64,000 nucleotides of DNA from Kitasatospora xanthocidica (GCF_014656195.1 NZ_BNBY01000016.1:36463-100462), one strand, 5' to 3'; positions 15,759 to 24,627 are shown, counted from the first letter of the stretch. Numbers and translations: made by a program. Notes: generated by a model not told the origin, from the sequence alone.

Positions 15759-17549
15759 TCAGCGAGCCGGGGTCAGCAGTTGGGTGCTGGCCAGTTCGGC
15801 GTAGAGCTCGTCCTGTTCGACGAGTTCCGCGTGGGTGCCGACGGCCCGGACCCGGCCCGCGTCCATCACCACGATCCGGTCGGCGCCGGTGACCGTGGAC
15901 AGGCGGTGGGCCACGACCAGGACGGTGGTCTCCCGGGCCGCCTGCGCCACGATGTCCCGCACCGCGAGCTCGTTGACGGCGTCGAGTTGTGAGGTCGCCT
16001 CATCGAGGAGCAGCAGGCGGGGCTTGCGCAGCAGGGCGCGGGCGATGGCGACGCGCTGGCGCTCGCCGCCGGAGAGCCTGGAGCCGCGGTGCCCGACCAG
16101 GGTGTCCAGGCCGTCGGGCAGACGGGCAACGAGAGCGTCGAGCCTGGTACGGGTCAGGACGTCGGCCAGCTCCTGGTCGGAGGCGTCGGGTGCGGCGAAG
16201 AGCAGGTTCTCGCGGAGTGTGCCGGCCAGGACCGGGGCGTCCTGCTCGACGTAGCCGATGGTGGAGCGCAGCCGGGGCAGGGACCAGTCGCGGACGTCTT
16301 CGCCGTCGACCAGCACGCGTCCGCCGGTCGCGTCGTGGAAGCGTTCGAGCAGGGCGAAGACCGTGGACTTGCCCGCGCCGGACGGGCCGACGAAGGCGGT
16401 CATCCCGCCGGCCGGCACGTCGAAGGTCATCTCGTGATGGATTTCGGGCAGGTCTGGACGGTAGCGGAAGGACACGCGGTCGAAGCGGACCGACGCCGGG
16501 CCTGCGTCCGGGCGGGAAGGGGCGGGCAGGGTGAGCCGGCGCAGTTCCCGGTCTTCGGTGGCGAGCCGCTGTGCCCGGGTGATCCGGGAGATCGCGGCCG
16601 CACCCTCCTGGTACTGGGAGGCGGCGTCGACCAGCCGGGACACCGGTTCGATCAGGTAGAAGACGTACAGCAGGAAGGCGATCAGCGTGGACACCGGGAT
16701 CGCCCCGGACGCGACCCGGGCCCCGCCGACCGCGAGCACCGCCAGGAACGCCAGCTCGACGGCGAGGACGTCCGCGGACTTCGCGAGTGCTTCCCACTTG
16801 GCGCCGCGCACGCCGTGATGCCAGGCCCGTTGGGCGGCGGCCGTCACCCGGGCGGTCTCCCGTTCCTCGGCGCCGGACGCCTTCACGGTGCGGTAGGCAC
16901 CGAAGGCGCGTTCCAGTTCGGTGGAGATCTCGCCGACCGCCTCCTGTGAGCGTTCGGTGGCCTCGGAGATCTTCGGCATCACCAGGGCGACGGCCCCGCC
17001 GACCACGGCCACGACGCCGAGCGTCACGCCCAGCAGGACCGGGTCCAGGACGGCCATCAGCGCGACGGCCGCCACCAGGGTGACCACGCCGGTGGCGCCG
17101 GAGACCAGCTCCCGGGTGGTGACGGCGCGCAGCAGCGTGGTGTCCGAGGTGACGCGGGACATCAGGTCGCCCGGCGGGATCCGGTCCACCTCCGAGATCC
17201 GCAGGCGCAGCAGCCGTCCGATCAGGCTTCGGCGGGCGGCCAGCACGACGGACTCGGCGGTGCGCTCCAGCACGTATCCGCTGAGTGCCTCGAACACCGT
17301 GCCGAGCAGTACGAGCGCGGTGAGGGACAGCACGATCGCGGTGATGGCCTGGCCGGAGGAGAGCCGGTCCACCAGCGCCTTGGTGGCCAGCGGCTGCAGC
17401 AGCCCGCCGGCCGAGCCGACCAGTGCGCACAGCAGGCCGAGTGCGACGGTCCACCGGTGCGGCCGGACGTACCCGTACAGCGCCTTGAACGTCGCCCGTG
17501 CGGACAGCGGCGCGATGTCCGCGTTCGACGGGTCGGATGCGGTGTTCAC
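15759..17549 (-). CDS. ABC transporter, fused membrane and ATPase domains (exporter type)
   Basis: A 596-residue half-transporter. Residues 30-320 form six membrane helices with VTSDTTLLRAVTT in the coupling region. The ATPase domain has Walker A GPSGAGKST, the Q loop in GYVEQDAP, signature LSGGERQRVAIARALL, Walker B LLLLDEATS and the H-loop AHRLST. All catalytic residues are present. The GTG start has AGAGGA upstream; longer frame upstream lacks support. It works as a homodimer or with a partner, probably for drugs or lipids. It is divergent from a NarL-type response regulator gene 212 bases away, a common arrangement in which the regulator controls the exporter. Confidence 0.92.
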   Translation of the reverse strand: MNTASDPSNADIAPLSARATFKALYGYVRPHRWTVALGLLCALVGSAGGLLQPLATKALVDRLSSGQAITAIVLSLTALVLLGTVFEALSGYVLERTAESVVLAARRSLIGRLLRLRISEVDRIPPGDLMSRVTSDTTLLRAVTTRELVSGATGVVTLVAAVALMAVLDPVLLGVTLGVVAVVGGAVALVMPKISEATERSQEAVGEISTELERAFGAYRTVKASGAEERETARVTAAAQRAWHHGVRGAKWEALAKSADVLAVELAFLAVLAVGGARVASGAIPVSTLIAFLLYVFYLIEPVSRLVDAASQYQEGAAAISRITRAQRLATEDRELRRLTLPAPSRPDAGPASVRFDRVSFRYRPDLPEIHHEMTFDVPAGGMTAFVGPSGAGKSTVFALLERFHDATGGRVLVDGEDVRDWSLPRLRSTIGYVEQDAPVLAGTLRENLLFAAPDASDQELADVLTRTRLDALVARLPDGLDTLVGHRGSRLSGGERQRVAIARALLRKPRLLLLDEATSQLDAVNELAVRDIVAQAARETTVLVVAHRLSTVTGADRIVVMDAGRVRAVGTHAELVEQDELYAELASTQLLTPAR

Positions 17550-17761
17550 AGGATTCCTCTCGATCGACGGCGTACCGGTCCAGCGTGGAGGCCCGCCGGG
17601 GCCCCGGCCCATCCGGTGACCGTCCGGACCACCCCCGCCCCCTGGCTGAACCGCCCCCGCCGGGTGGCACACCCGGCCGTGCCCGTGGCCCCTGTGCGCC
17701 GGTGTGGGCGGGCACGGGATCATGGGTCGGTACGGGACGGCTCGTGAACGACGGAGGACGT

Positions 17762-18448
17762 GTGATCCGGGTAGTGGTGGTGGACGACGAAGCGCTGATC
17801 AGGTCGGGGTTCGGCATGATCCTCAACGCGGCGGACGACATCGAGGTGGTGGCCACCGCCGTCGGCGGACGAGCCGTCGCCACCGTCCGGGAACACCGGC
17901 CGGACGTCGTCCTGCTCGACATCCGCATGCCGGATGTGGACGGGCTCAGCGTGCTGCGGGAACTGGTCGCGCTGCCCTCGCCTCCGGTGGTGGCGATGCT
18001 CACCACCTTCGACACGGACGAGTACATCCTGGCCGCGCTGAACTCGGGGGCGGCCGGCTTCCTGCTCAAGGACACCGAGCCCGAGCACCTCGCCCCGCAG
18101 GTACGCACCCTCGCGGCGGGCGGGGTCGTCCTGTCGCCGAAGGCGTCCGAGAGCCTGCTGCGCGGCCACCCCGGCAGCGGCCCTGCCGTGGTGGACGAGG
18201 AAGCCGCACGGGCCGACCGGCTCACCGACCGGGAGCGGGAGGTGCTGGTGCTGCTCGCCGAGGGGCTGTCGAACGCCGACATCGGCGTACGCCTCCACCT
18301 GGGGACCGGCACGGTGAAGGACCACGTCAGCGCGATCCTCACCAAGCTCAGGGTCGGTGGGCGGGTGCAGGCCGCGCTGCTCGCCCAGCGCGCGGGCCTG
18401 CTGGCCGACGTCCCGAACGGGATGGGTGATACGCCGCGGCGCCTGTGA
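17762..18448 (+). CDS. NarL/LuxR-family response regulator
   Basis: A 228-residue regulator. The receiver domain has the acidic pair in VVVDDE, phospho-acceptor D53 (LLDIRMP), T in LTTFD and the Lys in LLKDTEP. The LuxR-type helix-turn-helix is at about 150-215 (LTDREREVLVLLAEGLSN, TVKDHVSAILTKL). A GTG start with GGAGG six bases upstream is used; GTG 17744 is an alternative. Its usual partner kinase would be the neighbouring gene, but here a convergent antiporter gene follows 16 bases later and the kinase gene lies beyond it at 20.3 kb. A role in controlling the divergent ABC exporter is inferred. Confidence 0.92.
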   Translation: MIRVVVVDDEALIRSGFGMILNAADDIEVVATAVGGRAVATVREHRPDVVLLDIRMPDVDGLSVLRELVALPSPPVVAMLTTFDTDEYILAALNSGAAGFLLKDTEPEHLAPQVRTLAAGGVVLSPKASESLLRGHPGSGPAVVDEEAARADRLTDREREVLVLLAEGLSNADIGVRLHLGTGTVKDHVSAILTKLRVGGRVQAALLAQRAGLLADVPNGMGDTPRRL

Positions 18449-18464
18449 CGTGGGGTATCGAGGC

Positions 18465-19799
18465 TCACTCGCGCCGTGGGGCGGCCGAGGAGCGAGGAGC
18501 CTCGTCTCCCCGGACGTCCCGGACATCACCGACCTCTTCTGCGCTCCTGGCATCCACCGCCTTCTCCGGACGGGGCCGGGCCTTGCCGCGCAGCGCGCGG
18601 GCGATGGCCAGCGAACCACCGCCGTGCAGCAGGATGCTGCCGAGGACGACGACGACCATGGCGTCGAGTGCGCTGTTGGCCGCCGGCCCGTCCGGGAGGG
18701 CATTGAAGGCGAGCAGCCCGAACACGATCGAGGTGGTGCCGCGCGGACCGAGTGCGCCGACCATCAGCCGCTCGGCCCGGCTGAACCGGGAGCCGAGCAA
18801 GGACAGCAGGACCGGCACGATCCGCAGTACGGTGAGCGCGGCCGCGCACAGCACCAGCACCGGCCAGTCGACGCCGACGACGAACGTGAGCACCACCGCG
18901 TTGCCGAAGAAGAACCACATGACCATGGTCATCATGGCGCTGGTGTCCTCGAGCAGCTGGAAGTCCGAGCCGACCGGCACTGCGGCGCCGTGGCGCTCCG
19001 GGGCCCGCCTCACGTACCGGAAGGCGACACCGGCCACGAACGAGGCGACGAAGCCGTTGCCGTGCGCCGCGGTGGTCGAGGTGTAGGCCAGCAGCGGGAC
19101 GATCAGCACCAGGATCCGGCGGGACTGGTCGGTCATCCAGTGCGCGCGCTGGGCGAGGTTCATCAGCCAGGCGAGCACCGCGCCCACCAGCGCGCCGAGC
19201 ACCAGCGCCTTGACCGCGAACGGCACGGTCGTGCCCAGCGCCCCCAGCGGCGTGCGCTTCTCGGCCGTCGACCCGGCCAGCACCAGCGCGAACAGGAAGA
19301 GCGGCGACACGATGCCGTCGTTGTAACCGCTCTCCACGTTGAGCACGCTGCGCACTCGCGCGGGGATCCGCCGGTCGCGGACCAGGATCTCGGCCGGGGC
19401 GAAGTCGGTCGGGATGACGACGCAGGCGATCAGCAGCAGCACCGCGACCGGCAGATCCGACAGCAGCAGCCCGCCGAGCAGGACCGTCGCGCCGAGACTC
19501 AGCGGCAGCGCCACCAGCAGGACCCGGGCCGCCGAGCCCGGGTCCCGGCCGAACAGCCGTCCGCCCCGCAGCTCGGTGGCGTCGACGAAGAGGAGCACGG
19601 CCAGGATGATCTCCGCCACACGCTGGGCGACCTCGGAGTTCATCGCGGCGGCGATCTCGCTGTGCGTGAACAGGCCGGTGACCACACCCGCGAGCACCAG
19701 CACCAGCGGTGCCCGTACGTGCCGGCGCTCCAGCCGCCCGGCGACGAGCGACCAGCCGGCCACCACCGCGGTGATCACGATCAGGACAGGGATCAACAA
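18465..19799 (-). CDS. cation/proton antiporter (CPA1/NhaP-like)
   Basis: A 444-residue membrane protein with about twelve helices. PTDFAPAE and VLNVESGYNDGI correspond to the helix-5/6 ion-binding region of CPA1 exchangers (usually TDP...ESLxND). The C-terminus is a charged cytoplasmic tail rich in Arg, Glu and Asp. It exchanges Na+ or K+ for H+ across the cell membrane. The start is TTG at 19799 with GGAAG seven bases upstream; a downstream GTG in the first helix is possible. The gene is convergent with the response regulator and divergent from the histidine kinase, so it sits between two parts of what may be one two-component system. Confidence 0.88.
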   Translation of the reverse strand: MLIPVLIVITAVVAGWSLVAGRLERRHVRAPLVLVLAGVVTGLFTHSEIAAAMNSEVAQRVAEIILAVLLFVDATELRGGRLFGRDPGSAARVLLVALPLSLGATVLLGGLLLSDLPVAVLLLIACVVIPTDFAPAEILVRDRRIPARVRSVLNVESGYNDGIVSPLFLFALVLAGSTAEKRTPLGALGTTVPFAVKALVLGALVGAVLAWLMNLAQRAHWMTDQSRRILVLIVPLLAYTSTTAAHGNGFVASFVAGVAFRYVRRAPERHGAAVPVGSDFQLLEDTSAMMTMVMWFFFGNAVVLTFVVGVDWPVLVLCAAALTVLRIVPVLLSLLGSRFSRAERLMVGALGPRGTTSIVFGLLAFNALPDGPAANSALDAMVVVVLGSILLHGGGSLAIARALRGKARPRPEKAVDARSAEEVGDVRDVRGDEAPRSSAAPRRE

Positions 19800-20281
19800 G
19801 GGAACTTCCGCTTTCGAACGGGAACAGGGGTGACACCCCCACTGCCCCGCTGGGCGAAGGGGAGTGTCCGTCGGCCTTCAGTACATGCCGGACACGGTCC
19901 AGGACGGGCGAAGGTGCGGCGGGACGCCGGTTCGTGTCGGGGGTGACCACGCCCATTCCAGCGGGCGATCCGCTCCCGGTCACTCCGCCGACAGCCGGGC
20001 ACACCCCCGCCGACCGGCGGAACACCTTCGACGGGGGCGGATTCCCCTGCCGACCGGATGAGATCACCCCGCCGGGTGGCCGGAGCTGCCGTCCGGCCTC
20101 CGCTGCGACGACGCCGAAGCCTTAGGGTCGGCTCCGACGGAACACCTGCCGGAGCGGGTTGCGGACCGACTCAGCCCGGCCACACCCGGTCGACGACCCA
20201 CGTCGGTCACCTCGGGTCCGTCGACCACGAGCCGGGGCCGTGGCGGCAGGAACGGATCAGAGCGAAGGCGAGGCGGCACAC
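19800..20281. other. divergent intergenic region
   Basis: About 480 bases between the antiporter and kinase starts. It should hold both promoters, but I see no convincing -10/-35 pair, repeat or hairpin. Confidence 0.4.
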
Positions 20282-21493
20282 ATGGGCAAGGAGGCGGTGA
20301 CGGACCAGGAGGCGCTGGTCAGTCGGACGGGGCCGACCGAGGAGCGGCCGCAGGTGGACGCGACGGGCCGGGCCCGCGCGCTGTGGGCACGGGTGCCCGC
20401 TCCCGTCGTGGACGGCGCCCTGGTCGCGGCGGCGGGCATCGACAGCTGGCTGAACCTCACCGAGGATCCGGCGCCCCTCGACTGGGCGGTGGCCGCGCTC
20501 GCCTGCGCCGCGCTGGCACTGCGGCGCAGGTTCCCCCTCGGCGTGCTGCTGCTCACCCTGCCGATCGCCTTCACCCAGGACGACATCGCCCTCGCACCGA
20601 TCGTGGCGCTGTTCACCCTCGCCGAACGCTCCCGTAACCGCCGGCTGCTCGCGTTCTGCGCCCTCGGTACCGCGCTGGCCAGCATCGTCCCGTGGTCCCT
20701 TGGCGGCCCGTTCGAGGTCAGCCGGACCTTCACCCTGGTCACGTTCGTGTACAGTCTCGCCACCGCGGCCGCCGCCGTGCTGTTCGGACAACTCCTCCAG
20801 ACCCGCAGGGACCTGGAGCGGCAGATGGCCGAGACCGAGGCGGTCAGGGAGCACGAGCGGATCCTGCACGCCCAGACCGTACTCGCCCGCGAACGCGCCC
20901 AACTGGCCCGCGAGATGCACGACGTGGTCTCCCACCAGGTCAGCCTGATCGCCGTGCGCGCCGGGGCACTCCAGATGTCCACCCGGGACGAGGACGCCAA
21001 GGACGCCGCCCGCACCATCCGCTCCCTGAGCGTCACCACGCTGGACGAGCTGCGCACCATGGTCAGGCTGCTGCGCGCCTCCGGAGGCCGCGACACCGAA
21101 CTGACCCCCCAGCCCACCCTGGCCGACCTGCACCGGCTCGTGGACTCCAGCGGCATCGAGACCCGCCTGACCGGAGATCTGCCGCCCGACCTCGGCGCCT
21201 CCGCCCAGCGGGCCGTGTACCGGACGGTCCAGGAAGCGCTGACCAACGCCCGCAAGCACGCCCCCGGTGCCACCGCGACCGTCGAACTCCGGCAGGACGG
21301 GACCGGCGTCGGGGTCACCGTCACCAACAGCGCGCCCGCCCGCCCCTCCCTCGCCCTGCCCAGTTCCCAGCAGGGCCTGATCGGCCTGCGTGAACGCGCC
21401 GAGATCCTGCACGGCACCCTCGAGTCCGGCCCGACGACTGAAGGCGGCTACCGGGTCAGCCTGCGTATCCCCCTCACCACCGACAGCAGCTGA
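20282..21493 (+). CDS. sensor histidine kinase, NarX/DesK type
   Basis: A 403-residue kinase. Four or five membrane helices lie between residues 42 and 170, with almost no extracytoplasmic domain. A coiled linker (DLERQMAETEAVREHERI) precedes the HisKA_3 box EMHDVVSHQVSLIAVRAGAL with phospho-acceptor H213. The ATP-binding domain shows TVQEALTNARKHAPGA (N box) and GLIGLRERAE (G box). This class pairs with NarL-type regulators. The nearest such regulator, at 17.8 kb, is on the same strand but separated by the antiporter gene. Senses envelope stress or lipids in relatives; the signal here is unknown. The ATG at 20282 is used, with only a weak ribosome site. Confidence 0.92.
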   Translation: MGKEAVTDQEALVSRTGPTEERPQVDATGRARALWARVPAPVVDGALVAAAGIDSWLNLTEDPAPLDWAVAALACAALALRRRFPLGVLLLTLPIAFTQDDIALAPIVALFTLAERSRNRRLLAFCALGTALASIVPWSLGGPFEVSRTFTLVTFVYSLATAAAAVLFGQLLQTRRDLERQMAETEAVREHERILHAQTVLARERAQLAREMHDVVSHQVSLIAVRAGALQMSTRDEDAKDAARTIRSLSVTTLDELRTMVRLLRASGGRDTELTPQPTLADLHRLVDSSGIETRLTGDLPPDLGASAQRAVYRTVQEALTNARKHAPGATATVELRQDGTGVGVTVTNSAPARPSLALPSSQQGLIGLRERAEILHGTLESGPTTEGGYRVSLRIPLTTDSS

Positions 21494-21522
21494 GCTCACC
21501 GGACACTCCCCGCCCACCGAGC

Positions 21523-21549
21523 CGGGAGCTGCGCGGCGGGCAGCTCCCG
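21523..21549 (+). terminator. hairpin after the kinase gene
   Basis: CGGGAGCTGC pairs with GCAGCTCCCG around a seven-base loop, 30 bases after the stop. Confidence 0.65.
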
Positions 21550-21720
21550 CCACCGGGCGCGGGTGCGCCCCCGGGGTGCCGACCCACCTGGACGACCACG
21601 ACCTCGGTGGCTGTGCGGGAAAGGGCGCTGTTACCGGAGGGCCATGACCCACTGCGTTCGGATCCGGCAAGGAGAAGCGGAACCGCTCGGAGGGCGTACG
21701 CCGCGGTGCCTCGTCCGGGC

Positions 21721-21884
21721 TAGGGCGTGTCTGACAATTCGCGTCGGATCAGCGCGCGGCGTTGGGGTGCGTGCATCGCAAGGCGGAGGAGGGAGTCCAT
21801 GCGGAGCATCGGCGACCGACGACAACGCGGCGAGGTGCGTGCCCCGGCGTCGCGCGCCCGGCGGGAATTGTCAGACACGCCCTA
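21721..21884. mobile_element. MITE-like element, 164 bp, 20-bp terminal inverted repeats
   Basis: Ends TAGGGCGTGTCTGACAATTC and its exact complement. There is no coding frame inside. The internal segment GTCGGATCAGCG-CGGCGTTGGG is shared with the elements at 3.8 and 24.4 kb. The right end supplies the TAG stop of the lacI-type gene (21884-21882 on the minus strand). Flanking bases give CTAG at both ends. Confidence 0.85.
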
Positions 21885-22895
21885 GGTGGCGCGCACGGGG
21901 CCGGTGCTGCCGCGCAGGGAGACCGGCGGGGCCAGCAGGATGTTGCGGAAGGGGGTCGTGGGGTCGGCGATGCGTTCGAGCAGCAGGTCCATGGCCTGGG
22001 TGCCGATGTCCTGGGCCGGTACGTCCGCGGCGGTCAGTGGGGGGCGGAACTCCTCGGCCCAGGTGCGGCCGACGACGCCGGTGATGGAGAAATCCCCGGG
22101 CACGTTGAGGCCGGCCTCCTCCAGGCCGCGCTGGATTCCGGGTAGCGCGGCCTCGTTGATGGTCGCGATCGCGGTGACGTCGGGGTGCTCGCGCAGGAGT
22201 CGGGTGGCGCATACCAGACCGGCGGCCGCGTCGTCCCCGCACTCCAGGTCGATGCCCTGGATGCCGCGCTGGGCGAGGGCCGCGGTGAACCCGTCACGGG
22301 CCCGGTGCCCCGGCCCGTAGCCGGCTGCCATCAGTTCGACCGAGCGGTTGACCAGCGCGATGCGGGTGTGGCCCAGGTCCGCGAGGTGGTGCACGCACTG
22401 GTTGATCACGGTGGCGTAGTCGACATCGATCCAGCACATCTCGTGGGCGCGGGCGGTGTGCCCGATGCCGACGAACGGCAGCTTGGCGTTCTGCAGCCTG
22501 CGGACCCGGGAATCCTCCAGGCGGATCTCCATCAGGATCACCCCGTCGACGCGCCCTCCGGAGAGGAGGCGCTCGAACGACCGGTCGTGGTCTCCCCCGG
22601 AGGGGGACAGCAGGACGTCCAGGTCGGCACGGGCTGCGGCTTCGACCACGCTGGCCACGAAGCCGAGCTGCATGTGGGTCAGCCGCCTGCTGGCGGGAGG
22701 GATCACCAGGCCGATGGTCCGGGTCCGGCCTTCCTTGAGCGCGCGGGCCGCGGCGTTGGGCCGATAGCCGAGCTCGTCGATGACGTCCTGGATGCGCTTG
22801 CGGGTGGCGTCCGAGACCGAGCGCTTGCCGCTGAGCGCGTAGGAGACGGTGCTCCGCGAGACGCCTGCGCGGCTGGCGATCTCCCCGATGTTCAT
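21882..22895 (-). CDS. LacI-family transcriptional regulator (transporter-linked)
   Basis: A 337-residue regulator: helix-turn-helix and hinge at residues 1-60 (IGEIASRAGVSRSTVSYALS, RPNAAARAL) followed by a periplasmic-binding-protein-like sensor domain (GVILMEIRLED, LADLGHTRIALVNRS, DVPAQDIGTQAMDLLL). GAGGA lies seven bases before ATG 22895; ATG 22907 is an alternative start. The gene is divergent from a sugar-binding protein gene, and CGAACCGATTCG palindromes lie beside both starts, so it should repress itself and the transporter until a sugar binds. The stop codon TAG lies in the terminal repeat of a MITE-like element. The C-terminus still ends near the normal position (PPVSLRGSTGPVRAT), so function is likely retained. 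Confidence 0.93.
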   Translation of the reverse strand: MNIGEIASRAGVSRSTVSYALSGKRSVSDATRKRIQDVIDELGYRPNAAARALKEGRTRTIGLVIPPASRRLTHMQLGFVASVVEAAARADLDVLLSPSGGDHDRSFERLLSGGRVDGVILMEIRLEDSRVRRLQNAKLPFVGIGHTARAHEMCWIDVDYATVINQCVHHLADLGHTRIALVNRSVELMAAGYGPGHRARDGFTAALAQRGIQGIDLECGDDAAAGLVCATRLLREHPDVTAIATINEAALPGIQRGLEEAGLNVPGDFSITGVVGRTWAEEFRPPLTAADVPAQDIGTQAMDLLLERIADPTTPFRNILLAPPVSLRGSTGPVRAT

Positions 22896-22922
22896 CGCTG
22901 TCCTCATGTCGCGGCTGATAGT

Positions 22923-22934
22923 CGAACCGATTCG
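22923..22934. promoter_or_regulatory. LacI-type operator near the regulator start
   Basis: CGAACCGATTCG, 5 of 6 positions symmetric, 28 bases upstream of the regulator start. The same 12-mer recurs at 23078-23089. Confidence 0.65.
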
Positions 22935-23043
22935 GTAGACGGTAGTGCGCTTCTCCGCGAGCCGCAAGCCGCACGGCATGGCTGCCCACGGGTGGCACGC
23001 ACCCCAGCCCCCAGTCGCTCCGCGATGAAGTTCGACCGGGCTA

Positions 23044-23072
23044 TTGACGGCCTCAGATGCCAGTCCTATGTT
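23044..23072 (+). promoter_or_regulatory. promoter of the sugar-binding protein gene
   Basis: TTGACG, 17 bases, TATGTT: a good match to the housekeeping sigma consensus. The predicted start of transcription falls directly at the operator that follows. Confidence 0.6.
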
Positions 23073-23074
23073 CC

Positions 23075-23105
23075 TGTCGAACCGATTCGCGCAATCGATT
23101 CGACA
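23075..23105. promoter_or_regulatory. LacI-type operator downstream of the promoter
   Basis: The 12-mer CGAACCGATTCG (23078-23089) is followed by a second half-site, so that TGTCGAA and TTCGACA form perfect outer arms at 23075-23081 and 23099-23105. A repressor bound here would cover the transcription start. Confidence 0.65.
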
Positions 23106-23150
23106 TAGGGCCGTAACACGGAAGTCCGTAAGACCGAAGGGTTCAGTGCC

Positions 23151-24407
23151 ATGAACAGATCCACCGGTTGGCGGCTCGCCGCCGCCTCGCTCGCTGCCGT
23201 CGTCCTCGCCTCCGCCGGCACCGCGTGCTCCTCCTCGACCGGGACGTCCGCCGCCGACGGGGGAAGCGCCTCCGCCGGCGGGACCTACACCGTCTGGGAC
23301 CCGTACCCGCAGTTCGACGTCGGCTCGGCCTGGGCCAAGCTGCTGGACACCTGCGGCAGCCAGGCCGGCGTGCAGATCAAGCGGACCGCCTTCGACACCA
23401 GCGACCTGACCACCAAGGCGCTGCTCGCGGCGCAGCAGGGCAACTCGCCGGACGTGCTGATCGTCGACAATCCGGTGGTCTCGACGCTCGCCGAGGCCGG
23501 TGTGCTGACCTCGGCCAGGGAGAGCAAGGTCGACACCTCGGCGGTGTCGCCCAATCTGCTCGCGGCCGGTCAGGGCGGCGGCGAGACGTTCGGCACTCCG
23601 ATCGGCGCGAACACCCTGGCGCTGTACTACAACAAGGCGGTCCTGAACGCCGCCGGCGTGGACGTCGCCTCGATCAAGGACTGGGCATCGCTGACCGCCG
23701 CCCTGACGAAGGTGAAGGCCGCGGGCAAGAAGGGCATCACCTTCTCCGGGATCGGCACCGAGGAGGGGAGCTTCCAGTTCCTCCCGTGGTTCTGGGGATC
23801 CGGTGCGCAGCTCACGCACCTGGACTCCGCCCAGGCCGCTTCCGCGCTGTCCCTGTGGACCGACTGGGTCAAGCAGGGCCTGGCCCCCAACTCGGTCATC
23901 AACAACACGCAGACCACCAGCTGGCAGGAGTTCGCCACCGGTGAGTTCGCCTTCGCGGAGAACGGCACCTGGCAGCTGGCGAACGCGAAGAAGGCCGGCT
24001 TCGAGTACGGGGTCATCCCGGTCCCCGGCATGACCGGTGGCACCGCCCCGGCCCCGACCGGTGGCGAGTTCGTCACCGTCCCGGTCCAGAAGAAGACGGC
24101 CCGCTACAGCGTCTCGGACAAGCTGGTGTCCTGTCTGACCAGCGCGGACAACTCCTACGCCACCGACGCCACGCTGTCCTACATCGCCCCCACCCCCACG
24201 GTGCAGGACAAGCAGGCCGCCGCTGACCCCGACCTGAAGGCGTGGGTCGACGCGGTCAAGGCCGCCAAGGGCCGCACCAGCGACGACCTGGGCACCAAGT
24301 ACCCCAAGATCTCCGAGCAGTTGTGGACCTCGGTCCAGGCCGCGCTGACCGGCTCCAAGTCGCCGCAGGCCGCACTGTCCGCAGCGCAGTCGGCCGCTGC
24401 CCATTAG
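23151..24407 (+). CDS. extracellular sugar-binding lipoprotein of an ABC importer
   Basis: A 418-residue solute-binding protein of the CUT1 sugar family. The signal sequence (RLAAASLAAVVLASAG) ends in a Cys at about residue 26; the lipobox AGTAC is not canonical. A Ser/Gly/Ala linker follows, then VWDPYPQFD, SPDVLIVDNP and GTPIGANTLALYYNKAVLNA, typical of the binding-protein fold. The last sense codon, CAT, is followed by a TAG formed by the first three bases of a MITE-like element, so the natural C-terminus may have been changed. The two permeases lie after that element. The sugar is unknown; the two downstream glycosidases suggest an oligosaccharide. Confidence 0.92.
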   Translation: MNRSTGWRLAAASLAAVVLASAGTACSSSTGTSAADGGSASAGGTYTVWDPYPQFDVGSAWAKLLDTCGSQAGVQIKRTAFDTSDLTTKALLAAQQGNSPDVLIVDNPVVSTLAEAGVLTSARESKVDTSAVSPNLLAAGQGGGETFGTPIGANTLALYYNKAVLNAAGVDVASIKDWASLTAALTKVKAAGKKGITFSGIGTEEGSFQFLPWFWGSGAQLTHLDSAQAASALSLWTDWVKQGLAPNSVINNTQTTSWQEFATGEFAFAENGTWQLANAKKAGFEYGVIPVPGMTGGTAPAPTGGEFVTVPVQKKTARYSVSDKLVSCLTSADNSYATDATLSYIAPTPTVQDKQAAADPDLKAWVDAVKAAKGRTSDDLGTKYPKISEQLWTSVQAALTGSKSPQAALSAAQSAAAH

Positions 24408-24627
24408 GGCGTGTCTGACAATTCCCGCCGGGCGGTCGCCGCCGGAGCACGTACCTCGCCGGCTTGTCGTCGGTCGCCGATGGCCCCCAGTCTCCGGCCG
24501 GGAGGTACCCCCACCGCATGGACTCTCCCCAGTCTCCGGCCGGGAGGTACCCCCGTCCGCCGCACCGCCGAGGGCACACACTCCAACGCCGCCCGCTGAT
24601 CCGACGCGAATCGTCAGACACGCCCTA
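24405..24627. mobile_element. MITE-like element, 223 bp, inserted between binding-protein and permease genes
   Basis: The left end TAGGGCGTGTCTGACAATTC and the right end (one mismatch, GAATCGTCAGACACGCCCTA) are inverted repeats. No frame of its own is convincing. Read from its right end, the internal order GTCGGATCAGCG-CGGCGTTGG matches the other two elements. It makes the stop codon of the upstream gene and separates it from the permease start by 254 bases. The transcript of this region could fold into one long imperfect stem. Confidence 0.85.
24486..24554. repeat. two direct 27-bp repeats inside the MITE-like element
   Basis: CCCAGTCTCCGGCCGGGAGG plus seven further bases occurs at 24486-24512 and 24528-24554, with 15 bases between. 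Each copy includes CTCCGGCCGGGAG, itself a palindrome, so each could fold as a small hairpin. Confidence 0.8.

Noticed and set aside
24486..24554. Direct repeats as a possible CRISPR or riboswitch element
   Set aside because: Only two copies, inside a MITE-like element, with no cas genes or ligand-fold features.
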